Shown here: piece by piece, positions 1 to 6,323 of the stretch
How positions within the stretch are numbered: position 1 is the stretch's first letter
Layout: every line of letters starts with the position of its first letter
From: an uncultured Clostridia bacterium
Lineage (GTDB): Bacteria; Bacillota; Clostridia; Christensenellales; UBA1242
Direction of reading: 5' to 3'
Assembly (NCBI GenBank): GCA_947626155.1
Contig: CANQRC010000031.1
Location: 1 to 11,462, forward strand
DNA length: 11,462 nucleotides
Program-made: the position numbers and the translations under genes
The notes under the pieces: generated by a model
Seen by the model: the letters and a program-made list of their open reading frames with translations, nothing else
Databases searched by the model: none
What the model was told of the DNA's origin: nothing

Positions 1-340
1 TTTTGGGGACCCCGAGAGAGCGCACCTTGCAAAATCACTCTGTGCATTTTGCTGCGGTAGGAGTGCCATAAAATTTAGAAGAGCAGGCAAAGCCCTTTCT
101 CTCCAAAATTTTATGGCGGATTTGGGGAGTGTGATAGCCCGTCTCTGTCGGCGAAAACTGCGCTTTAGGCTCGTTTTGTCGCAAGCGACAAAAGCATCGC
201 TTTGACGCTTGTTTTCGCCTCTATTTTGCCCCGAATGTAAACCGCGCTACGCTGGCGGTTTAGGGCAATCGCTCTTGCGAAGTGTGGCGTTGGGGTATTG
301 TGAAAGCACTGGCTTCGAAGACAAGAGGTTGAAAATATAA
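1..340. other. Hairpin-rich noncoding segment, candidate structured RNA or decayed repeat
   Basis: No open frame with a plausible start and ribosome site runs through this segment. It contains a series of inverted repeats. Arms 29-38 and 42-52 form a hairpin with one bulge. Arms 65-76 and 106-117 form a 12-bp stem. Arms 150-158 and 211-219 (9 bp) enclose a perfect 9-bp hairpin at 174-182/185-193. Arms 238-245/255-262 are extended by 226-231/263-268. Arms 272-282 pair with 313-317 plus 322-327. An intrinsic terminator follows at 342-369. The segment looks richer in G and C than the flanking genes. This could be the 3' part of a structured RNA transcribed from left of the window, or a decayed palindromic repeat. 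I do not see RNase P, tmRNA or SRP RNA consensus elements. The strand is uncertain; the terminator suggests plus. Confidence 0.4.
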
Positions 341-341
341 T

Positions 342-369
342 AAAGAGGAGACGTTGCTCCTCTTTTTTC
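342..369 (+). terminator. Intrinsic terminator after the hairpin-rich segment
   Basis: Left arm 342-350 (AAAGAGGAG) pairs perfectly with 357-365 (CTCCTCTTT) around a 6-base loop, and the T-run continues to 369. A stem closed by G-C pairs and followed by a T-tract is a standard Rho-independent terminator. It ends plus-strand transcription entering from the left, which implies a transcript at 1-340 or further upstream. Confidence 0.7.
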
Positions 370-388
370 TGTTTATTATCCGCCCGCT

Positions 389-469
389 GTCATCCTGCAT
401 CGCGAAGCAATCTCGCTGACGGGCTTACGGGCGTTGGCGCTGCGGAGTGTAACGGAGTCGAAGGATCTC
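389..469 (-). repeat. REP-like palindromic repeat, copy 1 (minus orientation)
   Basis: On the minus strand the segment opens with GAGATCCTTCGACTCCG and closes with CAGGATGAC. Its ends ATCCT (392-396) and AGGAT (462-466) are inverted. It matches the pattern of the plus-strand repeat at 804-843, but carries a longer GC-rich middle. Extragenic palindromes with GTCATYCTG...CGAAGRATCTC ends are common in many bacterial genomes. The copy lies in noncoding DNA. Confidence 0.6.
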
Positions 470-509
470 AAAACTCTTCTCTCAACGCCTACCTAACACG
501 CAATGGGAT

Positions 510-536
510 GACAAACAAAATATTTTTTTGTTTGTC
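510..536. repeat. Perfect 11-bp inverted repeat (hairpin)
   Basis: GACAAACAAAA at 510-520 is followed after five bases by its exact complement at 526-536. The loop is T-rich but no T-tract follows the stem, so I list it as a hairpin and not as a terminator. It lies between REP-like copy 1 and the long inverted repeat at 550-638. Confidence 0.6.
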
Positions 537-549
537 TTGATAGCAGAAA

Positions 550-638
550 GCCACACGAAGAAGAGTGTTGTCAAATGCTTGAAATTCGCAAGAATTTTTT
601 GCGTTAGCAAACCATTTGACTGCTCTTCAAGGTGTGGC
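550..638. repeat. Long imperfect inverted repeat
   Basis: The arms pair in three blocks. GCCACAC (550-556) pairs with GTGTGGC (632-638), GAAGAG (560-565) with CTCTTC (623-628), and GTCAAATG (570-577) with CATTTGAC (613-620). The blocks are separated by short mismatched bulges. A smaller CGCAA/TTGCG pair (587-591/599-603) lies in the loop. The whole element can fold into an 89-base hairpin. It could be a small palindromic mobile element, a structured RNA or a regulatory fold. No gene overlaps it. Confidence 0.6.
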
Positions 639-677
639 ATCTAAAATAAAAATTCCACTTATTTGATTTTCTTTTTC

Positions 678-707
678 CCCTCTTTTCTTTCTCAAAAGAA
701 AAGAGGG
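678..707. repeat. Pyrimidine/purine hairpin, copy A
   Basis: A perfect 13-bp stem, 678-690 against 695-707, with a 4-base loop. One arm is all pyrimidine (CCCTCTTTTCTTT) and the other all purine. The same architecture recurs at 761-791 and 1145-1174, so these appear to be members of one repeat family. Confidence 0.65.
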
Positions 708-721
708 TCGTTTGTAGGGGT

Positions 722-745
722 CTGGGGAGAATCGAAACTCCCCAG
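722..745. repeat. GC-rich 8-bp hairpin
   Basis: CTGGGGAG at 722-729 pairs with CTCCCCAG at 738-745 around an 8-base loop. It sits between pyrimidine/purine hairpins A and B and is probably part of the same composite repeat. No T-tract follows. Confidence 0.55.
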
Positions 746-760
746 CGTCTTTCTTTGTTT

Positions 761-791
761 CCCTTTCTTTCTAGCGCATAGAAAGAAAGGG
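761..791. repeat. Pyrimidine/purine hairpin, copy B
   Basis: A perfect 13-bp stem, CCCTTTCTTTCTA at 761-773 against 779-791, with a 5-base loop GCGCA. It is related in composition and layout to the hairpins at 678-707 and 1145-1174. Confidence 0.65.
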
Positions 792-803
792 GTTAAAGTA
801 GTT

Positions 804-843
804 GAGATTCTTCGACTTCGCTACGCTACGCTCAGAATGACAG
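804..843 (+). repeat. REP-like palindromic repeat, copy 2 (plus orientation)
   Basis: It begins GAGATTCTTCGACTTCG and ends CAGAATGACAG, with ATTCT (807-811) and AGAAT (834-838) as inverted ends. It matches the outer parts of the minus-strand copy at 389-469 and lacks that copy's long middle. It lies in noncoding DNA downstream of hairpin B. Confidence 0.6.
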
Positions 844-950
844 CAAGGAGGAGTGTTCAGGATGAGAATAGAAGGCACAATGACAGCACGGTGCGTTGGA
901 GGAAAAACCAGCCAAGCGTTGTTTTTTTGTTTGAAAAGGGAAATATTTAG

Positions 951-1160
951 TTTTCTTTTGCTTACTTTTCTTTAGCTTTCTCTCGCTTTCTTTTCTATTT
1001 TATCAGTTTTCTTTTGCCTACTTTTCTTTTTTTATTAGCTTTTCTCCCGCCTTTTTTTCTCTTTTATTAGTTTTCTTTTGCTTACTTTTCTTTTTTTATT
1101 AGCTTTTCTCCCGCCTTTTTTTCTCTTTTATTAGTTTTCTTTTGCTTACTTTTCTTTTTT
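951..1160 (+). repeat. T-rich tandem repeat, 64-bp unit, about 3.3 copies
   Basis: Units start at 951, 1007, 1071 and 1135, each with TTTTCTTTTGCYTACTTTTC. Units 2 and 3 are both 64 bp and nearly identical; unit 1 is 56 bp and diverged; unit 4 is cut off by the hairpin at 1145-1174. Each unit repeats the pyrimidine left arm of that hairpin, but only the last is followed by the purine right arm. The array is almost pure pyrimidine on the plus strand and lies just upstream of the dnaG promoter. This is not a CRISPR array, because there are no unique spacers. Confidence 0.8.
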
Positions 1161-1174
1161 AAAAGAAAAGTAAG
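1145..1174. repeat. Pyrimidine/purine hairpin, copy C, at the end of the tandem array
   Basis: CTTACTTTTCTTTT (1145-1158) pairs perfectly with 1161-1174, a 14-bp stem with a two-base TT spacer. It belongs to the same family as the hairpins at 678-707 and 761-791. A T-containing but broken tract follows, so termination activity is possible but not clear. It sits about 20 bases upstream of the proposed -10 element of dnaG. Confidence 0.65.
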
Positions 1175-1193
1175 AGGAATTTTCATTTTTATT

Positions 1194-1202
1194 TGGTATA
1201 TA
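1194..1202 (+). promoter_or_regulatory. Possible extended -10 promoter for the dnaG operon
   Basis: TGG followed by TATATA (1197-1202) fits an extended -10 element. No good -35 hexamer is seen 16-18 bases upstream, where the purine arm of the preceding hairpin lies. A start near 1209 would leave a leader of under 20 bases containing AGGGG (1212-1216), the ribosome site for the TTG start. Confidence 0.35.
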
Positions 1203-1225
1203 TAGATTAACAGGGGTTTGGATTT

Positions 1226-3019
1226 TTGCAAAATAAAGGTTTTAGTGCAGAGTGGCTCAACGAACTCAAAAGAAAAAATGATTTGGTTTCTATTGCATCA
1301 AATTATTTGAGATTGGAGCAAAAGGGCAACAGATTTTGGGCTTGTTGTCCATTTCATAGTGAAAAAACGCCGTCTTTTTCTATTAACAACGACGAGGGCT
1401 TTTATCATTGTTTTGGCTGCAAAGAGTCGGGCGACGTGATTAAATTTTTGCAAAAAATGGAAAACATAGACTTCATGGATGCCGTGCAAATTTTGGCGGA
1501 CAGAGTGGGAATGGAAGTTCCCGAGTTGCAGGACAAGGAAAAGTTTGACCAGGCAAAGAAGAAAAAGGCGAGGCTTTTGAGCGCGCTGGACTATGCATAC
1601 AAACACTATATGGAAAACCTCTATGGCAAGGACGCCAAGCAGGCGCAGGACTACATAAAGACAAGACATTTCACTAGGCACGAACTTGAAGACTTTAAGA
1701 TTGGCTATTCCAAAGATTGGACGGAGATTGTGGACTACCTCAAAGGCAAGGGCTTTTCGGAGGAGGAACTTCTTGAAGCGGGCATTGCAAACAAGAAGGA
1801 CGGGCGGCTGTTTGATATGATTGGTGGCAGGCTAGTCTTTCCAATTTTCAACTCTTTTGGGGAGTGCATAGGGTTCAGCGCGAGGGCGCTTGAAAAAACT
1901 GACTTTGCAAAATATAAAAACACCGCTGAGACGCCTGTTTTTCAAAAGGGAAGAGTGGTTTTTGGAATAAACCTTTTGAAGGCGCAAAAACAACAACAAC
2001 TTTTGGACAAAATCATCTTGGTTGAAGGGCAAATGGATGTTATTGCAATGCACAAAGGCGGCTTCAAACAGACCGTTGCCTGCATGGGCACGGCTCTCAC
2101 CAAAGACCATGTTCAGGAGCTAAAACGCTACAACGAAAACATTGTGCTTTGCTTTGACAACGACGGCGCTGGCGAAAAAGCCACGGTGAGAGCAATCAAT
2201 ATGTTCAGAAACGAGAATGTCAACTTGAAAGTTGTGAGGCTCTCTGGCGGCAAAGACCCCGACGAAGTTTTGAACAATTTGGGCAAAGACAAACTGAAAG
2301 AGATGATTGACAATGCGCTGCCATACATGGAGTGGCTGATTGAATATCATAAAAAGAAATACAACCTTTCCGACCCCGAAGAAAAGGGCAAGTTCGTGAA
2401 GGATGTCTTGGCGGAAATATCAAAGTTGGACAGCCCATCACTTTATGAGCCATATCTTGAAATTGTGCGGGATTTAACAAAAATTCCAATTGACATTTTG
2501 AGGCGAGATATTTTGCGCGTGGGCAAAACTGAGGCAAAAATGCCTGAAAATTTGCCAAAAATTCAAGAAAAAGTTGAAAAAAGTGATGAAAAAGCTGCAA
2601 AATTCATTTTGGCGTCACTTTTGCATAAGAAAAAATATGTTGACGAAAAAATTGATTATAGAAAACTTTTGGAAGGTTTTGAGAGTTATTTGGATATAAT
2701 TGATGAAAACTTGCCACTTTCCGCGATTTTTGACAACGAGGGCGCAAGTGAGGATCAACTGCTTATGGAAATTTTGAATTTCAACTTTTCGGAGTTTGGC
2801 GACGACGCGCAGGTTTATTTTAGAAATTGCGTGTGGAAACTTGCTGAGCAGAAACTGAAAAAAGAACAAGAAGAGTTGAACACGAAATACAAAAATAGTG
2901 AAGATTTGTTTGAGCGCGGTGAATTTGCAAAAAAACTTGGGCAAATTGCCTTGCAATTAAAAAACAAAAGTTTGGAGGAATTTAATGTCAGAAACAACAG
3001 AACAACAAGCCAAAATTAA
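1226..3019 (+). CDS. dnaG: DNA primase DnaG
   Basis: DnaG makes the short RNA primers for Okazaki fragments and leading-strand initiation at the replication fork, working with the DnaB-type helicase. The protein is 597 aa, the usual size for bacterial primases. Its N-terminal CHC2 zinc domain has ligands C41, H44, C62 and C65 (CPFH and YHCFGC). The primase core and TOPRIM domain follow, with E267-G-Q-M-D271 and the metal-binding D311-N-D313-G-A-G. The remaining C-terminal region, about 430-597, should be the helicase-binding part and is poorly conserved. The start is TTG at 1226: AGGGG lies 9 bases upstream, the next in-frame methionines fall inside conserved regions, and the N-terminus aligns as expected. 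The 3' end overlaps rpoD by 35 bp, so the two are likely translationally coupled. This is the classical macromolecular-synthesis operon without rpsU visible here. Confidence 0.97.
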   Translation: MQNKGFSAEWLNELKRKNDLVSIASNYLRLEQKGNRFWACCPFHSEKTPSFSINNDEGFYHCFGCKESGDVIKFLQKMENIDFMDAVQILADRVGMEVPELQDKEKFDQAKKKKARLLSALDYAYKHYMENLYGKDAKQAQDYIKTRHFTRHELEDFKIGYSKDWTEIVDYLKGKGFSEEELLEAGIANKKDGRLFDMIGGRLVFPIFNSFGECIGFSARALEKTDFAKYKNTAETPVFQKGRVVFGINLLKAQKQQQLLDKIILVEGQMDVIAMHKGGFKQTVACMGTALTKDHVQELKRYNENIVLCFDNDGAGEKATVRAINMFRNENVNLKVVRLSGGKDPDEVLNNLGKDKLKEMIDNALPYMEWLIEYHKKKYNLSDPEEKGKFVKDVLAEISKLDSPSLYEPYLEIVRDLTKIPIDILRRDILRVGKTEAKMPENLPKIQEKVEKSDEKAAKFILASLLHKKKYVDEKIDYRKLLEGFESYLDIIDENLPLSAIFDNEGASEDQLLMEILNFNFSEFGDDAQVYFRNCVWKLAEQKLKKEQEELNTKYKNSEDLFERGEFAKKLGQIALQLKNKSLEEFNVRNNRTTSQN

Positions 3020-4058
3020 AACGCTTTGCGAAAAAATACAAGCCCTTGCAATGAAAAAGGGTTCAATAAATCAAGAAGATGTTTGCTTTCCGCTCATAAA
3101 GGCGGGCGCAAACGGGGAAGAAATTGACAAATTTTTGCAAATTCTTGAAAAGCGCGGCGTAAAGATAATCAAGACAAATGACGAAGATTTGTATAAAGAT
3201 GATTTTTCCGACCTTGTCATGTCGGCAAGCGTGGACGACCCCGTTAAGATGTATTTGAAAGATATTGGAAAAGTGCCTTTGCTCTCCGCGGAGGCAGAGA
3301 GAGACCTTGCAAAAAAAGTTATGCAAGGGGATGAACACGCAAAATCCGTTTTGTGTGAGGCAAACCTTCGCCTTGTTGTCAGTGTGGCAAAGAGATATGT
3401 TGGAAAAACTTCCATGTCTTTTCTTGACCTCATTCAAGAGGGCAACATGGGGCTTTTGCGCGCAGTGGATAAATTCGACTACACAAAAGGCTTCAAATTC
3501 TCAACATATGCAACATGGTGGATTAGACAAGCCATCACGCGTGCCATGGCAGACCAATCCAGGACAATAAGAATTCCTGTTCACATGGTTGAAACAATAA
3601 ACAAATATGTTAAAGTTGTGCGCTCGCTGATGCAAAAACTTGGCAGAGAGCCTACAATTGAGGAGATTGCCGAGGAACTTGGCACGACGGTTGCAAAAGT
3701 CATGGAAATTCAAAGAACCGCCCAAGACCCAATTTCGCTTGAAACCCCAATGGGCGAGGAAGATGACGGAAAAATGGCAGACGTGATTGTTGATGAATCT
3801 GCAAAATCACCAATTGACAGCGCCACACAGTCGCTTTTGCGTGAACAACTTTTAGCGGTTATTGACACGCTTACGCCTCGCGAACAAGAGGTTATTCGTC
3901 AGCGTTATGGCCTCATGGACGGCAGGCAAAAAACTTTGGAAGAAGTGGGAAAAGAGTTTTCCGTTACAAGAGAGCGCATAAGACAAATTGAGGCAAAGGC
4001 GCTTAGAAAACTCAAACATCCAAATCGCAGCAAAAGGCTTGCAGATTTTGTGGAATAA
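2985..4058 (+). CDS. rpoD: RNA polymerase primary sigma factor RpoD (SigA)
   Basis: This is the housekeeping sigma-70 factor that directs RNA polymerase to TTGACA/TATAAT promoters, which matches the promoters found across this window. It has 357 aa, typical for Gram-positive SigA and shorter than the E. coli protein because the non-conserved insert is absent. A region 1.1-like segment covers about 1-80. Region 1.2 begins at DPVKMYLKDIG (85-95). Region 2 includes the core-binding LIQEGNMGLLRAVDKFD and the -10-reading YATWWIRQAI (175-184). Region 3 follows, and region 4 has the -35-reading helix-turn-helix at about 317-343 (VTRERIRQIEAKALRKL). The start has GGAGG seven bases upstream, within the dnaG coding sequence. 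The overlap with dnaG ties expression of primase and sigma factor together. Confidence 0.97.
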   Translation: MSETTEQQAKIKTLCEKIQALAMKKGSINQEDVCFPLIKAGANGEEIDKFLQILEKRGVKIIKTNDEDLYKDDFSDLVMSASVDDPVKMYLKDIGKVPLLSAEAERDLAKKVMQGDEHAKSVLCEANLRLVVSVAKRYVGKTSMSFLDLIQEGNMGLLRAVDKFDYTKGFKFSTYATWWIRQAITRAMADQSRTIRIPVHMVETINKYVKVVRSLMQKLGREPTIEEIAEELGTTVAKVMEIQRTAQDPISLETPMGEEDDGKMADVIVDESAKSPIDSATQSLLREQLLAVIDTLTPREQEVIRQRYGLMDGRQKTLEEVGKEFSVTRERIRQIEAKALRKLKHPNRSKRLADFVE

Positions 4059-4087
4059 TGTTATTATAACTGTTACAGGAGAATTTT

Positions 4088-4783
4088 ATGGAAAACTTAT
4101 TAAAATATCAAAATTTGGACAACGAACTTTTTAAGATTGAGCAAAAATTGTCGTCCAGCCCTTACAGAAAAAAGGCGAACGAGCTTACCACAATTGCAAA
4201 AAAATCTCAAATTCGCTCCACAGAACTTGAAGCGGAAGCGGAAAAAGTGCTTGCCGACATTTCTGACATCAAAGAAAAATATGCAATCAACAAAAAGAAA
4301 TTGGACGAGATGCTTGGCGGAAAACTTGAAAAAATGTCAATGGAAGAGCTTGAAAAGGCAAACGCCTTGAAAGGAAAAATTGCTTCAAACTTAAACATTC
4401 TTGAAAAACTTTTGCAAAAAGCGGCAGAGAATGTCAACCGAATTTTGGCGGACTTCAACAAGGCAAAAAAGACTTTTGATGACGCCAGAAATCAATTTGC
4501 AATTTGCAAGCAAAAAATTGACGAAGAGACCAAGGCCCTTGAACCAGAAAAAGAGAAAATCAGAAAACAGCTTGAAGTGCTTGAAAAGGATGTTGAGCCA
4601 AACCTTATGGCAGAATATAAGAAAAAGCGTGCCGACAATATTTTTCCTGTGATTGTTCCGCTTGAGGGCGAAAATTTCTGTGGCAGATGCAGAATGGAGC
4701 TTCCAAAAGTTGCAATCTCGCGCCTGAAAGAGAAAGGAATAATCACCTGCGAACACTGCAAAAGATTTATCTATAAAAAATAA
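4088..4783 (+). CDS. Coiled-coil zinc-ribbon protein, zf-RING_7 (DUF164) type
   Basis: This 231-aa protein has a long charged helical part (about 1-180, rich in E, K and A, predicted coiled coil) and a C-terminal C4 zinc ribbon with C198, C201, C221 and C224 (CGRC and CEHC). This layout is typical of the zf-RING_7/DUF164 family, often found next to rpoD in Clostridia and other bacteria. The molecular role is not well established; a nucleic-acid-associated role has been suggested for relatives. AGGAGA precedes the ATG at the right distance. The gene follows rpoD by 29 bp with no terminator between, so it is the last gene of the dnaG operon. The trmK and Nif3-family genes that often sit in this place in other Clostridia are absent here. 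Confidence 0.85.
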   Translation: MENLLKYQNLDNELFKIEQKLSSSPYRKKANELTTIAKKSQIRSTELEAEAEKVLADISDIKEKYAINKKKLDEMLGGKLEKMSMEELEKANALKGKIASNLNILEKLLQKAAENVNRILADFNKAKKTFDDARNQFAICKQKIDEETKALEPEKEKIRKQLEVLEKDVEPNLMAEYKKKRADNIFPVIVPLEGENFCGRCRMELPKVAISRLKEKGIITCEHCKRFIYKK

Positions 4784-4812
4784 AACATATACAAAAAGTA
4801 TATGTTTTTTTT
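4782..4812. terminator. Bidirectional intrinsic terminator
   Basis: ACATATAC (4785-4792) pairs with GTATATGT (4798-4805) around an AAAAA loop. Flanking A and T runs (4782-4784 and 4806-4812) extend the stem and give T-tracts on both strands. It can end the plus-strand dnaG-rpoD-zinc-ribbon operon and, read from the other side, the minus-strand cysteine desulfurase gene that stops at 4844. Confidence 0.75.
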
Positions 4813-4843
4813 AAAAAATTGCGTTTTTTTGCAAAAATTTTTG

Positions 4844-5980
4844 TTATTTTATGGTTTTTAAGATGTTTTTTGTGGCATAAACAAATTTTTCTATCTCTTG
4901 ATAGGTGTTAAAATAAGAAAGCGAAACTCTCACCGCGCCGCTTTCAAGTGTGCCAAGCCACTTGTGTTTGAGCGGGGCGCAGTGATAGCCTCCACGCACG
5001 CAAATTGACCACTTTTCATTCAAAATATTTGCAATGTCATTCGAGTTCGCGTTTGGAAAGTTGAAGGCAAAAACTCCGCTTGTGTTTTCAATTTTTGTGT
5101 AAATTTCAAGCGGCAATTTTGAAAGTTCATAGTGAAGATAGGTTGTCAAATCTTCCAATTTTTCATGAATGGCAAAAAAATTTTCTTCCACAAAATTCAG
5201 TCCCTCACCAAAGGCGAGAATGGCGGGCGTGGGCAGAGTTCCGCTTTCAAATCTCTCGGGCGAGGAGAGCGGCTGAGAGAGTTCAAGAGAATTTGTGCCT
5301 GTTCCGCCAAAGCGAATTGGTGAAAGGGGAAAATCTCCATTCAGCGCCAAAACGCCAACGCCTTGCAAGGAATAAAAACCCTTGTGAGGGGCGAGGGCAA
5401 GCATGTTTATTCCGCTTTCTTTCATGTTGTATTGAAAATGGCCGCCACTTTGCGCGCCGTCAACCAAAAACAAAATCCCTTTTTGCGCAAGATGTTTGCC
5501 AATGTCCTCAACGTCCGCCTTGTCGCCATTCACATTTGAAATGTGATTGCAGACCACAAGATAGGTGTTGTCTTTCAGCGCCTTTTCTATGTCTTGCCAA
5601 ACAACGCCAACCTTTCCCGTCTGCTCGCAGACGGTATATGAAAAATTGGGGTCAATCTCTTTTAAATGTTCAAGCACGCGCGCAACGGAGTTGTGTTCGT
5701 TCGGCGTGCAAACCACATTTCCGCCCTCTTTATAACTTCCCAAAATAGCAAGGTTCAGCGCGTCGGTGCAGCCGCCGGTGAAAATAATTTTGTCGGGCGT
5801 TGTGCCAAGGTGCTTCGCCGTATGCTCCCTCACCTTTTCCACTTCCATTGCCGTTTTTATTGCCATCTTGTGACCGCTTCGCCCCGGGTTTGCCGTAAAA
5901 GAGGTTATGCAATTTAAAACTGCGCGTTGAACATTTTTCGGTTTTACAAGCGTTGAAGCCGAATTGTCTAAATATATCAT
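4844..5980 (-). CDS. SufS-like cysteine desulfurase family protein (class V aminotransferase)
   Basis: This is a PLP enzyme of the NifS/SufS fold, expected to remove sulfur (or selenium) from cysteine (or selenocysteine) and hold it as a persulfide. It has 378 aa. Visible motifs are the N-terminal YLDNSAST, H96 in the NEHNSV segment, D174 and Q177 in VDGAQSGG, the probable Schiff-base lysine K200 (LALAPHKG), and the probable persulfide cysteine C334 in RGGYHCAPL, followed by GAVRVSLSYFNT. The motif pattern fits the cysteine desulfurase-related subgroup often found beside DUF3343 genes, which lies at 6057 on the opposite strand here. GAGG upstream of the ATG supports the start. No sufBCD, iscU, selD or yedF gene is in the window, so the acceptor is unknown. 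Confidence 0.9.
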   Translation of the reverse strand: MIYLDNSASTLVKPKNVQRAVLNCITSFTANPGRSGHKMAIKTAMEVEKVREHTAKHLGTTPDKIIFTGGCTDALNLAILGSYKEGGNVVCTPNEHNSVARVLEHLKEIDPNFSYTVCEQTGKVGVVWQDIEKALKDNTYLVVCNHISNVNGDKADVEDIGKHLAQKGILFLVDGAQSGGHFQYNMKESGINMLALAPHKGFYSLQGVGVLALNGDFPLSPIRFGGTGTNSLELSQPLSSPERFESGTLPTPAILAFGEGLNFVEENFFAIHEKLEDLTTYLHYELSKLPLEIYTKIENTSGVFAFNFPNANSNDIANILNEKWSICVRGGYHCAPLKHKWLGTLESGAVRVSLSYFNTYQEIEKFVYATKNILKTIK

Positions 5981-5990
5981 CTTTTCCTCT

Positions 5991-6020
5991 TTGCCAAAAA
6001 TTCTTCATTAACAATATAAT
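5991..6020 (+). promoter_or_regulatory. Promoter for the DUF3343 gene
   Basis: TTGCCA (5991-5996) and a perfect TATAAT (6015-6020) are separated by 18 bp, a good SigA-type promoter. Transcription would start near 6027, leaving a leader of about 30 bases that holds the AAGGAGGAGG ribosome site. The -35 element lies within the leader of the divergent desulfurase gene (start at 5980), so transcription of the two genes may interfere. Confidence 0.6.
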
Positions 6021-6056
6021 ATTTTAGGGGCAATTTTGTGCATAAGGAGGAGGCTT

Positions 6057-6302
6057 ATGAACTATACACTTGCAGTTTTTTCCTCTCGCTACGCAACCTT
6101 GAACTTTGCAAATTTGTTGAGGGCAAACCGAATTCCCGTTGCAATAATAAACACGCCTCAAAGCATCTCGCGCGCCTGCGGAATTTCTGTAAAATTTTTA
6201 AGCGACTACTTTTCTTTGGTGCAGTCGCTCCTGCCTCAAGTGGCTTTAACTAATTTTGTTGGCTTTTATTCCATGGTTGGAAACAATATAATAAAATTGT
6301 AA
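6057..6302 (+). CDS. DUF3343 family protein, putative sulfur/selenium carrier-like
   Basis: This small 81-aa protein has the DUF3343 pattern: a hydrophobic strand (YTLAVFSS), then a helix, a second strand (IPVAIINTP), and the motif S-I-S-R-A-C-G-I-S-V-K-F with C41 as the only cysteine. Family members are annotated as putative Se/S carrier-like proteins and often neighbour cysteine desulfurase-like or selenium genes. C41 is a plausible sulfur-binding residue, but this is inference. The start is ATG at 6057 because the strong AAGGAGGAGG lies at 6043-6053; an earlier GTG at 6036 would put that site inside the gene. It lies head to head with the desulfurase gene, 76 bp apart. Confidence 0.75.
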   Translation: MNYTLAVFSSRYATLNFANLLRANRIPVAIINTPQSISRACGISVKFLSDYFSLVQSLLPQVALTNFVGFYSMVGNNIIKL

Positions 6303-6323
6303 AAATTCACATAAAATACTAAA

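Noticed and set aside
1..340. RNase P RNA, tmRNA or SRP RNA
   Set aside because: I do not see their conserved core motifs, a tRNA-like 3' end or a tag-peptide frame, so only a generic structured-RNA candidate is reported.
663..950. 95-residue open frame on the plus strand
   Set aside because: It runs through three hairpins and a REP-like repeat, has no ribosome site, and its residues are explained by the repeats.
951..1160. CRISPR array
   Set aside because: Units are contiguous with no unique spacers, and no cas genes are visible.
6036..6056. Upstream GTG start for the DUF3343 protein
   Set aside because: It would place the AAGGAGGAGG site inside the gene; ATG at 6057 is the natural start.
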